64,000 nucleotides of DNA from Thermus filiformis. Its GTDB lineage: Bacteria; Deinococcota; Deinococci; Deinococcales; Thermaceae. The notes beneath the pieces are model-generated. The model had not been told where the DNA came from. It did no database searches and was given only the letters and a program-made list of their open reading frames with translations. The stretch lies in assembly GCF_000771745.2 (NCBI RefSeq), contig NZ_JPSL02000040.1, positions 186,001 to 250,000 on the forward strand. Direction: 5' to 3'. Positions 16,142-25,395 of this stretch are shown here, piece by piece. The stretch's first letter is position 1. Every line of letters starts with the position of its first letter. A program made the translations under genes and the position numbers.

Positions 16142-17086
16142 ATGGACGACTTCAGCTACCTGAACGCCCGGGTCCGGGCCCGCCGGGCGAGCCTCCTTCC
16201 TGAGGGGTTCTTCCAGGAGGCCCTGGACCTGAGCTTCCCCGACTTCCTGCGGGCCCTCTCCGAGACGGTCTATGGCCAGGAGCTCTCCGGACAGGACCTC
16301 GGCGCGGTGGACCGGGCGGTGACCCGGACCCAGGAGGAGCAGGTGGCCGACCTGGTGGACCTGGCGGGCGGGGAGGCGAAGGAGGCCCTGCGCCTCCTCT
16401 TCCTGAAGAACGACCTCACCAACCTCAAGGCCCTCCTCCGGGCCCAGGACAAGGAAGGGCTGGCCTTCCTGCCGGGGACGCTCAAGGAGGGGGTCCTTAA
16501 GGCCCTCCTCGAGGCCCCGGACCCTCAGGCCATGGCCCAGATCCTCTCCGTGCCCGGCCACCCCCTGGCCCAGGCCCTGCGGGAGGCGGTGCGGCGGGGC
16601 GGGGACCTGGAGGCCATCCTGGCTACCCTGGACCAGATCTTCTTTCAGGGGGCCAAGAAGGTGGCCCAGCGCCTGGGAGACCCGGTCCTCCAGACCTACC
16701 TGGCCCTGGAGATAGACGCCCTGAACCTGGCCCGGGCCTTCCAGGGCCAGGGCCGGGAGGCCCCCTTCGTCCCCGGGGGGCGGTACGTGGACAAGGTCCG
16801 CTTCACCCGGCTTCTGGAGGGGGACTACGCGGTTTTGGACGAGCTCTCCAAGACCCCGCTTTCCGGCCTTTCCGGGGTGCGGAGCTTGGCCGAGCTGGAG
16901 CGCCGCCTGCGCTGCGCCCTGCTGAAGGCGGCCAGGCGGGGGGCCTCCGATCCTTTGGGGGTGGGCCTGGCCCTTTCCTACGTGAAGGAGCGGGAGTGGG
17001 AGGGGCAGAGGATCCGCCTGCTCGCCCGCCGGGCCTACTTCGGCCTGCCCAAGGAGCGGGTGGAGGAGGAGGTGTTCTGCGCATGA
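16142..17086 (+). CDS. atpC: V/A-type ATPase subunit C (rotor socket, d-type)
   Basis: All-helical protein of 314 residues that caps the L ring and seats the central shaft DF. It begins MDDFSYLNARVRARRASLLP, the family start, and has three related helical bundles with repeated LEAILATLDQIFF / LARAFQGQ-type segments. It starts three bases after atpE and overlaps atpF by four (ATGA). It is not homologous to F-type ATPase subunits, which marks this as the V/A class. Confidence 0.94.
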   Translation: MDDFSYLNARVRARRASLLPEGFFQEALDLSFPDFLRALSETVYGQELSGQDLGAVDRAVTRTQEEQVADLVDLAGGEAKEALRLLFLKNDLTNLKALLRAQDKEGLAFLPGTLKEGVLKALLEAPDPQAMAQILSVPGHPLAQALREAVRRGGDLEAILATLDQIFFQGAKKVAQRLGDPVLQTYLALEIDALNLARAFQGQGREAPFVPGGRYVDKVRFTRLLEGDYAVLDELSKTPLSGLSGVRSLAELERRLRCALLKAARRGASDPLGVGLALSYVKEREWEGQRIRLLARRAYFGLPKERVEEEVFCA

Positions 17087-17403
17087 AGCTCGCGGTCATC
17101 GCCGACCCCGAGGCCGCCATGGGCTTCCGGCTCGCCGGTTTCCTGGCCTACGGGGCCACCACCCCGGAGGAGGCCAGAAGGCACCTGGAGGAGCTGGTCC
17201 AGTCCCCGGACGTGGCCCTGGTGGCCGTGGACCAGGCCCTGCTTCCGGAGCCGGAGAAGGCGGTGGAGAGGCTGATGCGGGGCCGGGACCTGCCGGTCCT
17301 CCTGCCCATCTCCGGCCTCAAGGACGCCTTCCAGAACCCGGACGTGGAGGCCTACATGCGGGCCTTGGTCCGTCAGACCATCGGGTTTGACATCAAGCTA
17401 TAA
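17083..17403 (+). CDS. atpF: V/A-type ATPase subunit F (central shaft)
   Basis: Protein of 106 residues with a response-regulator-like alpha/beta fold ([31 protein letters not shown]) and a short C-terminal helix. It sits in the rotating DF shaft and can influence coupling. Start ATG 17083 overlaps the atpC stop. Family and position agree. Confidence 0.94.
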   Translation: MKLAVIADPEAAMGFRLAGFLAYGATTPEEARRHLEELVQSPDVALVAVDQALLPEPEKAVERLMRGRDLPVLLPISGLKDAFQNPDVEAYMRALVRQTIGFDIKL

Positions 17404-17422
17404 TCCGCTTAGGAGGGAAAGA

Positions 17423-19159
17423 ATGATCCAAGGGACCATCATGAAGATCGCGGGCCCCGCGGTCATCGCCAAGGGCATGACCGGGGCCCGGATGTACGAC
17501 ATCTGCAAGGTGGGCCACGAGGGCCTGGTGGGGGAGATCATCCGCCTGGACGGGGACACCGCCTTCGTCCAGGTCTACGAGGACACCTCCGGCCTCAAGG
17601 TGGGGGAGCCCGTGGTCTCCACCGGGCTTCCTTTGGCGGTGGAGCTGGGCCCGGGGATGCTGAACGGCATCTACGACGGCATCCAGCGCCCCCTCGAGCG
17701 CATCCGGGAGAGAACGGGGATCTACATCACCCGGGGGGTGGTGGTCCAGGCCCTGGACCGGGAGAAGAAGTGGGCCTGGACCCCCTTGGTCAAGCCCGGG
17801 GACGAGGTGCAGGGGGGGATGGTCCTGGGGACGGTCCCCGAGTTCAGCTTCACCCACAAGATCCTGGTGCCCCCGGACGTGAAGGGCCGGGTCAAGGAGG
17901 TGAAGCCCGCCGGGGAGTACACGGTGGAGGAGCCGGTGGTGGTCCTGGAGGACGGGACCGAGCTCCGGATGTACCACACCTGGCCCGTGCGCCGGGCCCG
18001 GCCCGCCAGGCGGAAGCTGGACCCCAACACCCCCTTCCTCACGGGGATGCGCATCCTGGACGTCCTCTTCCCCGTGGCCATGGGGGGGACGGCGGCCATC
18101 CCGGGGCCCTTCGGGAGCGGCAAGACCGTGACCCAGCAGTCCCTGGCCAAGTGGTCCAACGCGGACGTGGTGGTCTACGTGGGCTGCGGGGAGCGGGGCA
18201 ACGAGATGACCGACGTCCTCGTGGAGTTCCCCGAGCTCACCGACCCCAAGACGGGGGGGCCCCTCATGCACCGCACCGTCCTCATCGCCAACACCTCCAA
18301 CATGCCCGTGGCCGCCCGTGAGGCCAGCATCTACGTGGGGGTGACCATCGCCGAGTACTTCCGCGACCAGGGCTTCAGCGTGGCCCTCATGGCCGACTCC
18401 ACCAGCCGCTGGGCGGAGGCGCTCCGGGAGATCTCCAGCCGCCTCGAGGAGATGCCCGCCGAGGAGGGCTACCCCCCCTACCTGGCCGCCCGCCTCGCCG
18501 CCTTCTACGAGCGGGCCGGTAAGGTGATCACCCTGGGCGGGGAGGAGGGGGCGGTGACCATCGTGGGGGCCGTCTCCCCTCCGGGCGGCGACATGTCCGA
18601 GCCCGTGACCCAGTCCACCCTGCGCATCGTGGGGGCCTTCTGGCGGCTGGACGCCTCTTTGGCCTTCCGCCGCCACTTCCCGGCCATCAACTGGAACGGC
18701 TCCTACTCCCTTTTCACCGGCGCCCTGGACCCCTGGTACCGGGAGAACGTGGCTGAGGACTACCCCGAGCTTCGCGACACCATCTCCGAGCTCCTCCAGA
18801 AGGAGGCGGGCCTCCAGGAGATCGTCCAGCTGGTGGGTCCGGACGCCCTCCAGGACGCGGAGCGCCTGGTCATCGAGGTGGGCCGGATCATCCGCGAGGA
18901 CTTCCTGCAGCAGAACGCCTACCACGAGGTGGACGCCTACTGCTCCATGAAGAAGGCCTACGGGATCATGAAGATGATCCTCGCCTTCTACAAGGAGGCG
19001 GAGGCGGCCATCCGGCGGGGCGTCTCCATAGACGAGATCCTCCAGCTCCCCGTGGTGGAGCGGATCGGCCGGGCCCGCTACGTGGGCGAGGAGGAGTTCG
19101 GGGCCTACTTTGAGGAGGCCATGAAGGAGATCGAGGGGGCCTTCCGGGCCCTGGCATAG
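17423..19159 (+). CDS. atpA: V/A-type ATPase catalytic subunit A
   Basis: Catalytic subunit of 578 residues, which hydrolyses or makes ATP. Walker A is GPFGSGKT at residues 228-235, as in Thermus thermophilus. It has the bulge domain typical of A subunits between the N-terminal barrel and the nucleotide-binding domain, the catalytic glutamate region in [13 protein letters not shown], and [21 protein letters not shown] 17423 is chosen because AGGAGGG lies just upstream and the resulting M-I-Q-G-T-I matches the family start; the frame is open 12 codons further up through the atpF end. Confidence 0.97.
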   Translation: MIQGTIMKIAGPAVIAKGMTGARMYDICKVGHEGLVGEIIRLDGDTAFVQVYEDTSGLKVGEPVVSTGLPLAVELGPGMLNGIYDGIQRPLERIRERTGIYITRGVVVQALDREKKWAWTPLVKPGDEVQGGMVLGTVPEFSFTHKILVPPDVKGRVKEVKPAGEYTVEEPVVVLEDGTELRMYHTWPVRRARPARRKLDPNTPFLTGMRILDVLFPVAMGGTAAIPGPFGSGKTVTQQSLAKWSNADVVVYVGCGERGNEMTDVLVEFPELTDPKTGGPLMHRTVLIANTSNMPVAAREASIYVGVTIAEYFRDQGFSVALMADSTSRWAEALREISSRLEEMPAEEGYPPYLAARLAAFYERAGKVITLGGEEGAVTIVGAVSPPGGDMSEPVTQSTLRIVGAFWRLDASLAFRRHFPAINWNGSYSLFTGALDPWYRENVAEDYPELRDTISELLQKEAGLQEIVQLVGPDALQDAERLVIEVGRIIREDFLQQNAYHEVDAYCSMKKAYGIMKMILAFYKEAEAAIRRGVSIDEILQLPVVERIGRARYVGEEEFGAYFEEAMKEIEGAFRALA

Positions 19160-19167
19160 GAGGGAAG

Positions 19168-20604
19168 ATGGACCTTTTGAAGAAGGAGTACACCTCCATC
19201 ACCTACATCTCGGGGCCGCTCCTCTTTGTGGAGAACGCCAAGGACCTGGCCTATGGGGCCATCGTGAACATCAAGGACGGCACGGGCCGGGTCCGCGGCG
19301 GCCAGGTGATCGAGGTTTCCGAGGAGTACGCGGTCATCCAGGTGTTTGAGGAGACCACCGGGCTGGACCTGGCCACCACCAGCGTGAGCCTGGTGGAGGA
19401 CGTGGCCCGGCTCGGGGTCTCCAAGGAGATGCTGGGCCGCCGCTTCAACGGCATCGGCCGGCCCATTGACGGCCTGCCCCCCATCACCCCGGAGAAGCGC
19501 ATCCCCATCGTGGGCCTTCCCCTGAACCCCGTGGCCCGCAGGAAGCCCGAGGAGTTCATCCAGACCGGGATCTCCACCATTGACGTGATGAACACCCTGG
19601 TGCGGGGGCAGAAGCTCCCCATCTTCTCGGGCTCGGGCCTGCCCGCCAACGAGCTCGCTGCCCAGATCGCCCGGCAGGCCACCGTCCGCCCCGACCTCTC
19701 CGGAGAAGGGGAGAAGGAGGAGCCCTTCGCGGTGGTCTTCGCCGCCATGGGCATCACCCAGCGGGAGCTCTCCTACTTCATCCAGGAGTTTGAGCGCACC
19801 GGGGCTCTAAGCCGCTCCGTCCTCTTCCTCAACAAGGCGGACGACCCCACCATCGAGCGGATCCTCACCCCCCGCATGGCCCTCACCGTGGCCGAGTACC
19901 TGGCCTTTGAGCACGACTACCACGTCCTGGTCATCCTCACGGACATGACCAACTACTGCGAGGCCCTGCGGGAGATCGGGGCGAGCCGGGAGGAGATCCC
20001 CGGGCGGCGCGGCTACCCCGGGTACATGTACACCGACCTGGCCACCATCTACGAGCGGGCCGGGGTGGTGGAGGGGAAGAAGGGCTCGGTCACCCAGATC
20101 CCCATCCTCTCCATGCCCGACGACGACCGCACCCACCCCATCCCCGACCTCACCGGCTACATCACCGAGGGGCAGATCCAGCTCTCGCGGGAGCTCCACC
20201 GCAAGGGCATCTACCCGCCCGTTGACCCCCTGCCCTCCCTCTCCCGGCTCATGAACAACGGCGTGGGCAAGGGCAAGACCCGGGAGGACCACAAGCAGGT
20301 CTCCGACCAGCTCTACTCCGCCTACGCCAACGGGGTGGACATAAGGAAGCTCGTGGCCATCATCGGCGAGGACGCCCTCACGGAGAACGACCGCCGCTAC
20401 CTCCAGTTCGCCGACGCCTTTGAGAAGTTCTTCATCAACCAGGGGCAGCAGAACCGCTCCATTGAGGAGAGCCTCCAGATCGCCTGGGCCCTCCTCTCCA
20501 TGCTGCCCCAGGGGGAGCTGAAGAGGATCTCCCGCGACCACATCGGCAAGTACTACGGCCAGAAGCTCGAGGAGATCTGGGGCGCCCCGCAGGCCCTGGA
20601 CTAG
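19168..20604 (+). CDS. atpB: V/A-type ATPase subunit B (non-catalytic)
   Basis: Protein of 478 residues that alternates with A in the hexameric head. Where A has a P-loop, B has [17 protein letters not shown], so it is the non-catalytic subunit. Family features include the [20 protein letters not shown]-like segment ([14 protein letters not shown]) near residue 310 and the C-terminal helical bundle. It starts eight bases after atpA with GGAGGGAAG as ribosome binding site. Confidence 0.97.
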   Translation: MDLLKKEYTSITYISGPLLFVENAKDLAYGAIVNIKDGTGRVRGGQVIEVSEEYAVIQVFEETTGLDLATTSVSLVEDVARLGVSKEMLGRRFNGIGRPIDGLPPITPEKRIPIVGLPLNPVARRKPEEFIQTGISTIDVMNTLVRGQKLPIFSGSGLPANELAAQIARQATVRPDLSGEGEKEEPFAVVFAAMGITQRELSYFIQEFERTGALSRSVLFLNKADDPTIERILTPRMALTVAEYLAFEHDYHVLVILTDMTNYCEALREIGASREEIPGRRGYPGYMYTDLATIYERAGVVEGKKGSVTQIPILSMPDDDRTHPIPDLTGYITEGQIQLSRELHRKGIYPPVDPLPSLSRLMNNGVGKGKTREDHKQVSDQLYSAYANGVDIRKLVAIIGEDALTENDRRYLQFADAFEKFFINQGQQNRSIEESLQIAWALLSMLPQGELKRISRDHIGKYYGQKLEEIWGAPQALD

Positions 20605-20614
20605 GGGGTGAGGG

Positions 20615-21271
20615 ATGAGCCAGGTGAGCCCCACCCGGATGAACCTCCTCCAGCGCCGGGGGCAGCTCCGCCTGGCGCAGAAGGGGGTGGACCTCCTCAA
20701 GAAGAAGCGGGACGCCCTGGTGGCCGAGTTCTTCGGTCTGGTCCGGGAGAGCCTCGAGGCCCGCAAGGCCCTGGTCCGTACCGCCCAGGAGGCCTACTCG
20801 GCCCTCCTCCTCGCCGCCGCCTTTGAGGGGCCGGAGCGGGTGTGGGGCCTGGCCCTGGGCGTCCCCCTGGTGGAGGGGGTGGAGGCGGAGGTGGAGAACG
20901 TCTGGGGGAGCAAGGTGCCCAGGCTCAAGGCCACCTTCCCCGAGACCCCCCTGTCCGACGCCCCCCTGGTCCTCGAGGCCCAGGCCGCCTTCCGCCGCTA
21001 CGCGGAGGCCCTGGTCCAGGTGGCCAACACCGAGACCCGGCTCAAGAAGATCGGCGAGGAGATCAAGAAGACCACCCGGCGGGTGAACGCCCTCGAGCAG
21101 GTGGTGATCCCCGGGATCCGCTCCCAGATCCGCTTCATCCAGCAGGTCCTGGAGCAGCGGGAGCGGGAGGACACCTTCCGCCTCAAGCGCATCAAGGGCA
21201 AGATCGAGGCCCGGGAAGCGGAGGAGGGGGGGCGGCCCAACCCCCACCTGGAGATCGGAGCAGGCCTCTAA
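20615..21271 (+). CDS. atpD: V/A-type ATPase subunit D (central shaft)
   Basis: Protein of 218 residues, a long antiparallel coiled coil (N-terminal MNLLQRRGQLRLAQKGVDLL and C-terminal TTRRVNALEQVVIPGIRSQI) that is the rotating axle inside the A3B3 head. It is the last gene of the operon. The TAA stop forms the first bases of a palindromic repeat, followed by a strong GC hairpin terminator at 21334-21360. Confidence 0.95.
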   Translation: MSQVSPTRMNLLQRRGQLRLAQKGVDLLKKKRDALVAEFFGLVRESLEARKALVRTAQEAYSALLLAAAFEGPERVWGLALGVPLVEGVEAEVENVWGSKVPRLKATFPETPLSDAPLVLEAQAAFRRYAEALVQVANTETRLKKIGEEIKKTTRRVNALEQVVIPGIRSQIRFIQQVLEQREREDTFRLKRIKGKIEAREAEEGGRPNPHLEIGAGL

Positions 21272-21312
21272 TACCACCCCATCCAGGTCCCGCGCCAGGA
21301 TGGGGGCCCCGG
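21269..21312 (+). repeat. Palindromic repeat at the atpD stop
   Basis: TAATACCACCCCATCC starts with the atpD stop codon and ends GGATGGGGGCCCCGG. The stem is less perfect than in other copies because the left arm reads CCATCCAGGTCCC. Confidence 0.8.
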
Positions 21313-21333
21313 ATGCTGCCCCAGCTTGAGCCA

Positions 21334-21360
21334 CCCCCCAGGCTTCCCCTGGGGGGTTTA
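21334..21360 (+). terminator. Intrinsic terminator of the V/A-ATPase operon
   Basis: CCCCCCAGG (21334-21342), loop CTTCC, CCTGGGGGG (21348-21356), then TTTA: a perfect nine-base stem. It overlaps no gene and precedes a new promoter. Confidence 0.75.
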
Positions 21361-21363
21361 CCC

Positions 21364-21393
21364 TTGACCCGGTCCAAGGTTTTTAGGTAGACT
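21364..21393 (+). promoter_or_regulatory. Promoter of the secreted esterase-like gene
   Basis: TTGACC (21364-21369), 18 bases, TAGACT (21388-21393), followed by GGAGGA at 21401-21406 and ATG 21413. Confidence 0.75.
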
Positions 21394-21412
21394 CCTCCTC
21401 GGAGGAAAAACT

Positions 21413-22402
21413 ATGAGGCGGCTTTTGGGGCTCCTTTTGTTCCTGGCTCTGGCCTTGGCGCAGGGCCTTGGCCCTTACTGGCAGGAGGTTCAGGCCCAGG
21501 GTACGGTCTGCTCGGACGGCTCCCCCTGGCGGTTCTACGTGAGCCCGGGGGACCCCAAGAAGGTCCTTCTAGACTTCCAGGGGGGCGGGGCCTGCTGGGA
21601 CGCCCAGACCTGCGGCCCCCAGAGCCAGACCTACCGGAAGCGGGTGGACGTGCAGGAACTCCTCCTGGCCCAGGGGATCTACAACCGGGCGAGCATCGCC
21701 AACCCCTTCTTCGGCTGGACCCACGTCTTCATCCCCTACTGCACGGGGGACCTGCACGTGGGCCGGGCCACGGTGGACTACGGCGGGTTTAAGGTCCACC
21801 ACCAGGGGGCGCGAAACGCCCTGGCCGCCTTGGAGTACGTCTTCAAGAACTACCCCAAGGCGGAGCGGGTCTTCGTCACCGGGTGCAGCGCCGGGGGGTA
21901 CGGGGCGGTCTTCTGGGCGGACAAGGTCCTCGCCGCCTACAAAAACGCCCAGATCGCCGTCTGCGGGGACGCCGCCTTGGGCGTGAGCACCACGGACTTC
22001 GCCGGGAGCCGGGTCTGGAACGCCCGCCTGCCCGAGCTTCCCGGCCTGGGCCCGAACCCCAGCGTGGAGGAGATCTACCGGGCCCTGGCCCGGGCCTACC
22101 CCGGCGCGGCCTTCGCCCAGTACACCACCCAGCTGGACGGGACCCAGATCTACTTCTACGCCCTCATGAAGAAGGAGGTACCCCCCTCCGAGGCCACCGC
22201 CCGGGAGTGGGCCGTCCGGGCCCAGACCAGCCTCCAGAGCCTGGCCAAGGAGCCTAACTTCACCTACTACCTGGCTCCCGGGAGCCAGCACTGCATCCTG
22301 CCCCGGCCCGAGCTCTACACCCTGAAGGTGGGGGAGGTGAGCGTTCTGGACTGGCTCAGGAGCCTGGCGGAGAAGGGGCAGGCCCCCCGCGTAGGTCCGT
22401 GA
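21413..22402 (+). CDS. Secreted pectinacetylesterase/Notum-family hydrolase
   Basis: Protein of 329 residues with a signal peptide (RRLLGLLLFLALALAQG). It has the pattern of the pectin acetylesterase/Notum serine hydrolases: CSDGSPWRFYVSPG, the oxyanion region LLDFQGGGACWDAQTC, and the nucleophile motif GCSAGGYGA with Ser159; SQHCILP near the C-terminus carries the expected histidine. Paired cysteines fit an exported protein. The natural substrate in a Thermus is unknown; an O-acyl ester on a polysaccharide or lipid is likely from the family. It has its own promoter and GGAGGA site, and its end overlaps the convergent zincin-like gene by 47 bases. Confidence 0.85.
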   Translation: MRRLLGLLLFLALALAQGLGPYWQEVQAQGTVCSDGSPWRFYVSPGDPKKVLLDFQGGGACWDAQTCGPQSQTYRKRVDVQELLLAQGIYNRASIANPFFGWTHVFIPYCTGDLHVGRATVDYGGFKVHHQGARNALAALEYVFKNYPKAERVFVTGCSAGGYGAVFWADKVLAAYKNAQIAVCGDAALGVSTTDFAGSRVWNARLPELPGLGPNPSVEEIYRALARAYPGAAFAQYTTQLDGTQIYFYALMKKEVPPSEATAREWAVRAQTSLQSLAKEPNFTYYLAPGSQHCILPRPELYTLKVGEVSVLDWLRSLAEKGQAPRVGP

Positions 22403-23102
22403 GATCGGGGAGGGCCTCGAGGAGGACCCGGTACGCCTCCTTGGGGGAGGGGGCCTGGAGGAGGGCCCGGAGGGCCCCTTCCCCTTTCGCTACCAGGGCA
22501 TCCGCCTTCAGGGCGAAGACCCCTTGGAAGTAGAGGGCCTCCGCCAGGCCGGTGCGGAGCCGGTCATAGGCGCTGAGGCGGGGGTTGGGGGGTCTTAGCC
22601 GGGCGAGGAGGCGCGCCCAGGCCAGGTAAAGGGGGTACCGCTCAGGGTAGGCCCCCTTCAGGGCGAAGAGGAAGAGGTAGTTGGCCAGGAACTCGTCCAG
22701 CCAGCGGCGGCCGGTCCTGAGCCGCCAGGCCACCTGGACCGCGTGGGCGTGCTCGTGCCCCAGGGTGAGGTCCAAGAACTCCTCCAGCGCCCCGGGGAGA
22801 CCCTCCTCCGCCACAGGCAGGAGGACCTGGCGCAGGCGGTGGAGGAGGCGCTCGGGGTAGACCAGGGGGACGAAGAGGTAAAGCCGGGTCCGGCTCGTCC
22901 TCTGGAAGGGGAGGCCGTAGGGCACCCGGGTCCTCTCCCGCCAGTCCCTCTCCGAGAGGACGAAGAGGGTCACGGGGGGAAGGGGACGGTGGCGGGCCAG
23001 GAGGCGGTGGAGCCCTTCCAGGTAGGCCTGGACCTGGGCTGTGCGGGCCTTTCCCCCCGGGCTGTAGAAGGCGGGGAGGTCGGGGTGGGGGAGGGCGTTC
23101 AT
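22356..23102 (-). CDS. Putative zinc metallopeptidase (HEHAH, gluzincin-like)
   Basis: Protein of 248 residues not recognised as a named family. Residues 116-120 read HEHAH, an HExxH zinc-binding motif inside a helix (LDLTLGHEHAHAVQVAWRL), and E137 in RRWLDEFLANYLF is suitably placed as a third ligand of the gluzincin type. There is no signal peptide or obvious membrane segment, so it is probably cytoplasmic. Its ATG overlaps the recG stop by four bases (ATGA), so it is translated with recG. The 3' end overlaps the esterase-like gene. The peptidase call rests on motif and spacing only. Confidence 0.6.
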   Translation of the reverse strand: MNALPHPDLPAFYSPGGKARTAQVQAYLEGLHRLLARHRPLPPVTLFVLSERDWRERTRVPYGLPFQRTSRTRLYLFVPLVYPERLLHRLRQVLLPVAEEGLPGALEEFLDLTLGHEHAHAVQVAWRLRTGRRWLDEFLANYLFLFALKGAYPERYPLYLAWARLLARLRPPNPRLSAYDRLRTGLAEALYFQGVFALKADALVAKGEGALRALLQAPSPKEAYRVLLEALPDLTDLRGGPAPSPPGS

Positions 23103-25372
23103 ATCACCTCTCGGAACCCGATGCGCTCCGCCTGGGCCTGGAGCTCCCGCCGCAGGAGGGGGTGGGCCTCGAGGCGGGGGTCCTTCTCCAGGATCTCCTT
23201 GGCCAGGGCCCGGGCCTGTTCAATCAGGTCCGTGTCCTCCGTCAGGTCCCCCAGCCGAAGCTCCGGGTAGCCGGACTGCCGCACCCCCCGGAGCTCCCCC
23301 GGGCCCCGGAGCTTCAGGTCCATCTCCGCGATGTAGAACCCGTCGTTGGAGGACTCCAGCACCTTGAGCCGCTTCAGGGTCTTCTGGCTTGCCTCCCCCG
23401 CGATGAGGACGCAGTACCCGGGAAGCCCTCCCCGGCCCACCCGGCCCCGGAGCTGGTGGAGCTGGGCGAGGCCGAAGCGCTCCGCGTTCTCCACGATCAT
23501 CAGCGTGGCCCGGGGGACGTCCACCCCCACCTCGATCACCGTGGTGGAGACCAGAAGGTCGTAATCCCCGCGCCGGAAAGCCTCCATGACCTCGTCCTTC
23601 TTTTGGGCGGGCATCTTCCCGTGGAGGAGGGCCAGGCGCACTCCGGGGAGGAGGCCCTTTAGCTCCTCGTAAAGGGCGTTGGCCGCCCGGATGTCCAGCT
23701 CCTCGTTCTCCTCAATGGCCGGGGCCACCACATAGACCTGGTGGCCCTTTTTCACCTCCTCTCGGGCGAAGGCGTAGGCCTGGAGGCGAAGGCGGTGGGG
23801 GAGGACCTTGGTCTTCACGGGGAGGCGGCCCGGGGGAAGCTCGTCCAAAACGGAGAGCTCCAGGTCCCCGTAAAGGGTGAGGGCCAGGGAGCGGGGGATA
23901 GGGGTGGCGGACATGACCAGGACGTCCGGGGGGATGCGGGCCATCTTGAGCAGGGCCCGGCGCTGGAGCACGCCGAAGCGGTGCTCCTCGTCAATCACCG
24001 CCAGGCCCAGGTCGTGGAAGGCCACGTCCTCCTGGATCAGGGCGTGGGTGCCCACCGCCACCTGGGCCTCCCCGGTGGCGAGCCTTCTTAAGGCCGCCTC
24101 CCGCTCCTTGGCGCTCATGGACCCCAGAAGGAGCTCCACCCGGACGCCCAGGGGGAAGAGGTAGCGGGTGAGGTTCTCGTAGTGCTGCTTGGCCAGGATC
24201 TCCGTGGGGGCCATCAGGGCCCCTTGGGCCCCGTTCTTGGCCGCCACGTAGAGGGCCAGGGCGGCCACCACCGTCTTCCCCGAGCCCACGTCCCCCTGGA
24301 GGAGCCGGGCCATCTGCCGGGGGGCCTGCATGTCCTTTAGGATCTCCGCCGCCGCCCGCTCCTGCGCCCGGGTGAGGGGGAAGGGGAGGGCCAAGCGGAA
24401 GGCCTCGAGCCAGGCCTCCTCCACCCGGAAGACCCGCCCCAAAACCGTCCCCCCCGCGTCCAGGAGGGCCTTGAGCTCCAAAAGAAGGTACTCGTCAAAC
24501 CGGAGGCGGAGAAGGGCCTCTTTCAAGTCCTCCTCCGAGTCCGGGAAGTGGATGTTCTTGTAGGCGAAGTCCAAGGGGGCCAGGCCCAGCCGGGCCCGGT
24601 AGGCCGCCAGGGGGTCTTCTATCCGGGCCACCTCGAGGGCCCGGTGGACCGTCCGGCGGAGGAAGGCCTGGCTGATCCCCTCCTTGGCGGGGTAGACGGG
24701 GACGATCCGGCCCGTGGAGAGGGACTCCTGCCCCTCGTCCTCGAAGTACTCCACCAAAAGCTGGACCTTCCCCCTCTTCTGCACCCGCCCTGTGACCAGG
24801 AGGCTCGCCCCCTCCTCGAGCTTGGACAGGACCCAGGGCTGGTTGAACCAGACCAGGGTGATCCGCCACCCCCAGGCGTCCTGGGCCAGGGCCTGGACGA
24901 TCTGCATCCCCTTTTTGGGGGTCCTGACCAGTTCCTTCTTCAGGAGCTTCACCAGGAGGGTGGCCTTCTGCCCGTCCTCCAGGAACCGGACCCCGCTCAG
25001 GGCCCGCCGGTCCTCGTACCGCCGGGGGTAGTACTGGAGGACGTCCCGCAGGGTGTGAAGCCCCAGCTCGGCCAGCTTCTTCCGGCCCTGGGGCGGGGCG
25101 AGGGGGTGGGCGGGGGCCTCGAGGCCCTGGCCTTCCTCCTTTTCTTCCTTTCCGTCCTCCAAAAGACGGAGGGCCTTTTCCAGCACCTCCCGCCGCCTCT
25201 CGGGGGGGAGGTCCCGGTAGCCCTGGAAGAGCCGGACGAGCTCGGGGAGGGGACGGGCCAGGGTCTGGACCAGCCGCTCCAGCCCCCCCACCACCACCCG
25301 GTCCTGGGCCCCGTCCTGGAGCTCCCGCAGGAGGGGGCGGCGGATCTTCTCCTTCAGCTCCGCCAAGGTCAC
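23099..25372 (-). CDS. recG: ATP-dependent DNA helicase RecG
   Basis: Superfamily 2 helicase of 757 residues that remodels stalled forks and Holliday junctions. A wedge/OB domain (GVRFLEDGQKATLLVKLLKK, VTGRVQKRGKVQLLVEY) precedes helicase motifs: Walker A GDVGSGKTVV, DEEH in VIDEEHRFGVLQ (DEEH rather than the usual DEQH), SATPIPRSL, VVAPAIEENEEL, VSTTVIEVGVDVP and QLRGRVGRGG. An N-terminal helical extension of about 100 residues with an acidic linker is typical of thermophile RecG. The start is GTG 25372; TATCAT ends six bases upstream, so the message is leaderless. It shares a divergent promoter region with the M16 gene. Confidence 0.95.
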   Translation of the reverse strand: MTLAELKEKIRRPLLRELQDGAQDRVVVGGLERLVQTLARPLPELVRLFQGYRDLPPERRREVLEKALRLLEDGKEEKEEGQGLEAPAHPLAPPQGRKKLAELGLHTLRDVLQYYPRRYEDRRALSGVRFLEDGQKATLLVKLLKKELVRTPKKGMQIVQALAQDAWGWRITLVWFNQPWVLSKLEEGASLLVTGRVQKRGKVQLLVEYFEDEGQESLSTGRIVPVYPAKEGISQAFLRRTVHRALEVARIEDPLAAYRARLGLAPLDFAYKNIHFPDSEEDLKEALLRLRFDEYLLLELKALLDAGGTVLGRVFRVEEAWLEAFRLALPFPLTRAQERAAAEILKDMQAPRQMARLLQGDVGSGKTVVAALALYVAAKNGAQGALMAPTEILAKQHYENLTRYLFPLGVRVELLLGSMSAKEREAALRRLATGEAQVAVGTHALIQEDVAFHDLGLAVIDEEHRFGVLQRRALLKMARIPPDVLVMSATPIPRSLALTLYGDLELSVLDELPPGRLPVKTKVLPHRLRLQAYAFAREEVKKGHQVYVVAPAIEENEELDIRAANALYEELKGLLPGVRLALLHGKMPAQKKDEVMEAFRRGDYDLLVSTTVIEVGVDVPRATLMIVENAERFGLAQLHQLRGRVGRGGLPGYCVLIAGEASQKTLKRLKVLESSNDGFYIAEMDLKLRGPGELRGVRQSGYPELRLGDLTEDTDLIEQARALAKEILEKDPRLEAHPLLRRELQAQAERIGFREVI

Positions 25373-25378
25373 GCTTTC

Positions 25379-25388
25379 ATGATACCCT
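25379..25388. promoter_or_regulatory. Overlapping divergent leaderless -10 boxes (recG / M16)
   Basis: Minus-strand TATCAT (25384-25379) is six bases from recG GTG 25372; plus-strand TACCCT (25383-25388) is seven bases from ATG 25396. The two boxes share two bases. Confidence 0.65.
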
Positions 25389-25395
25389 GCCTACT

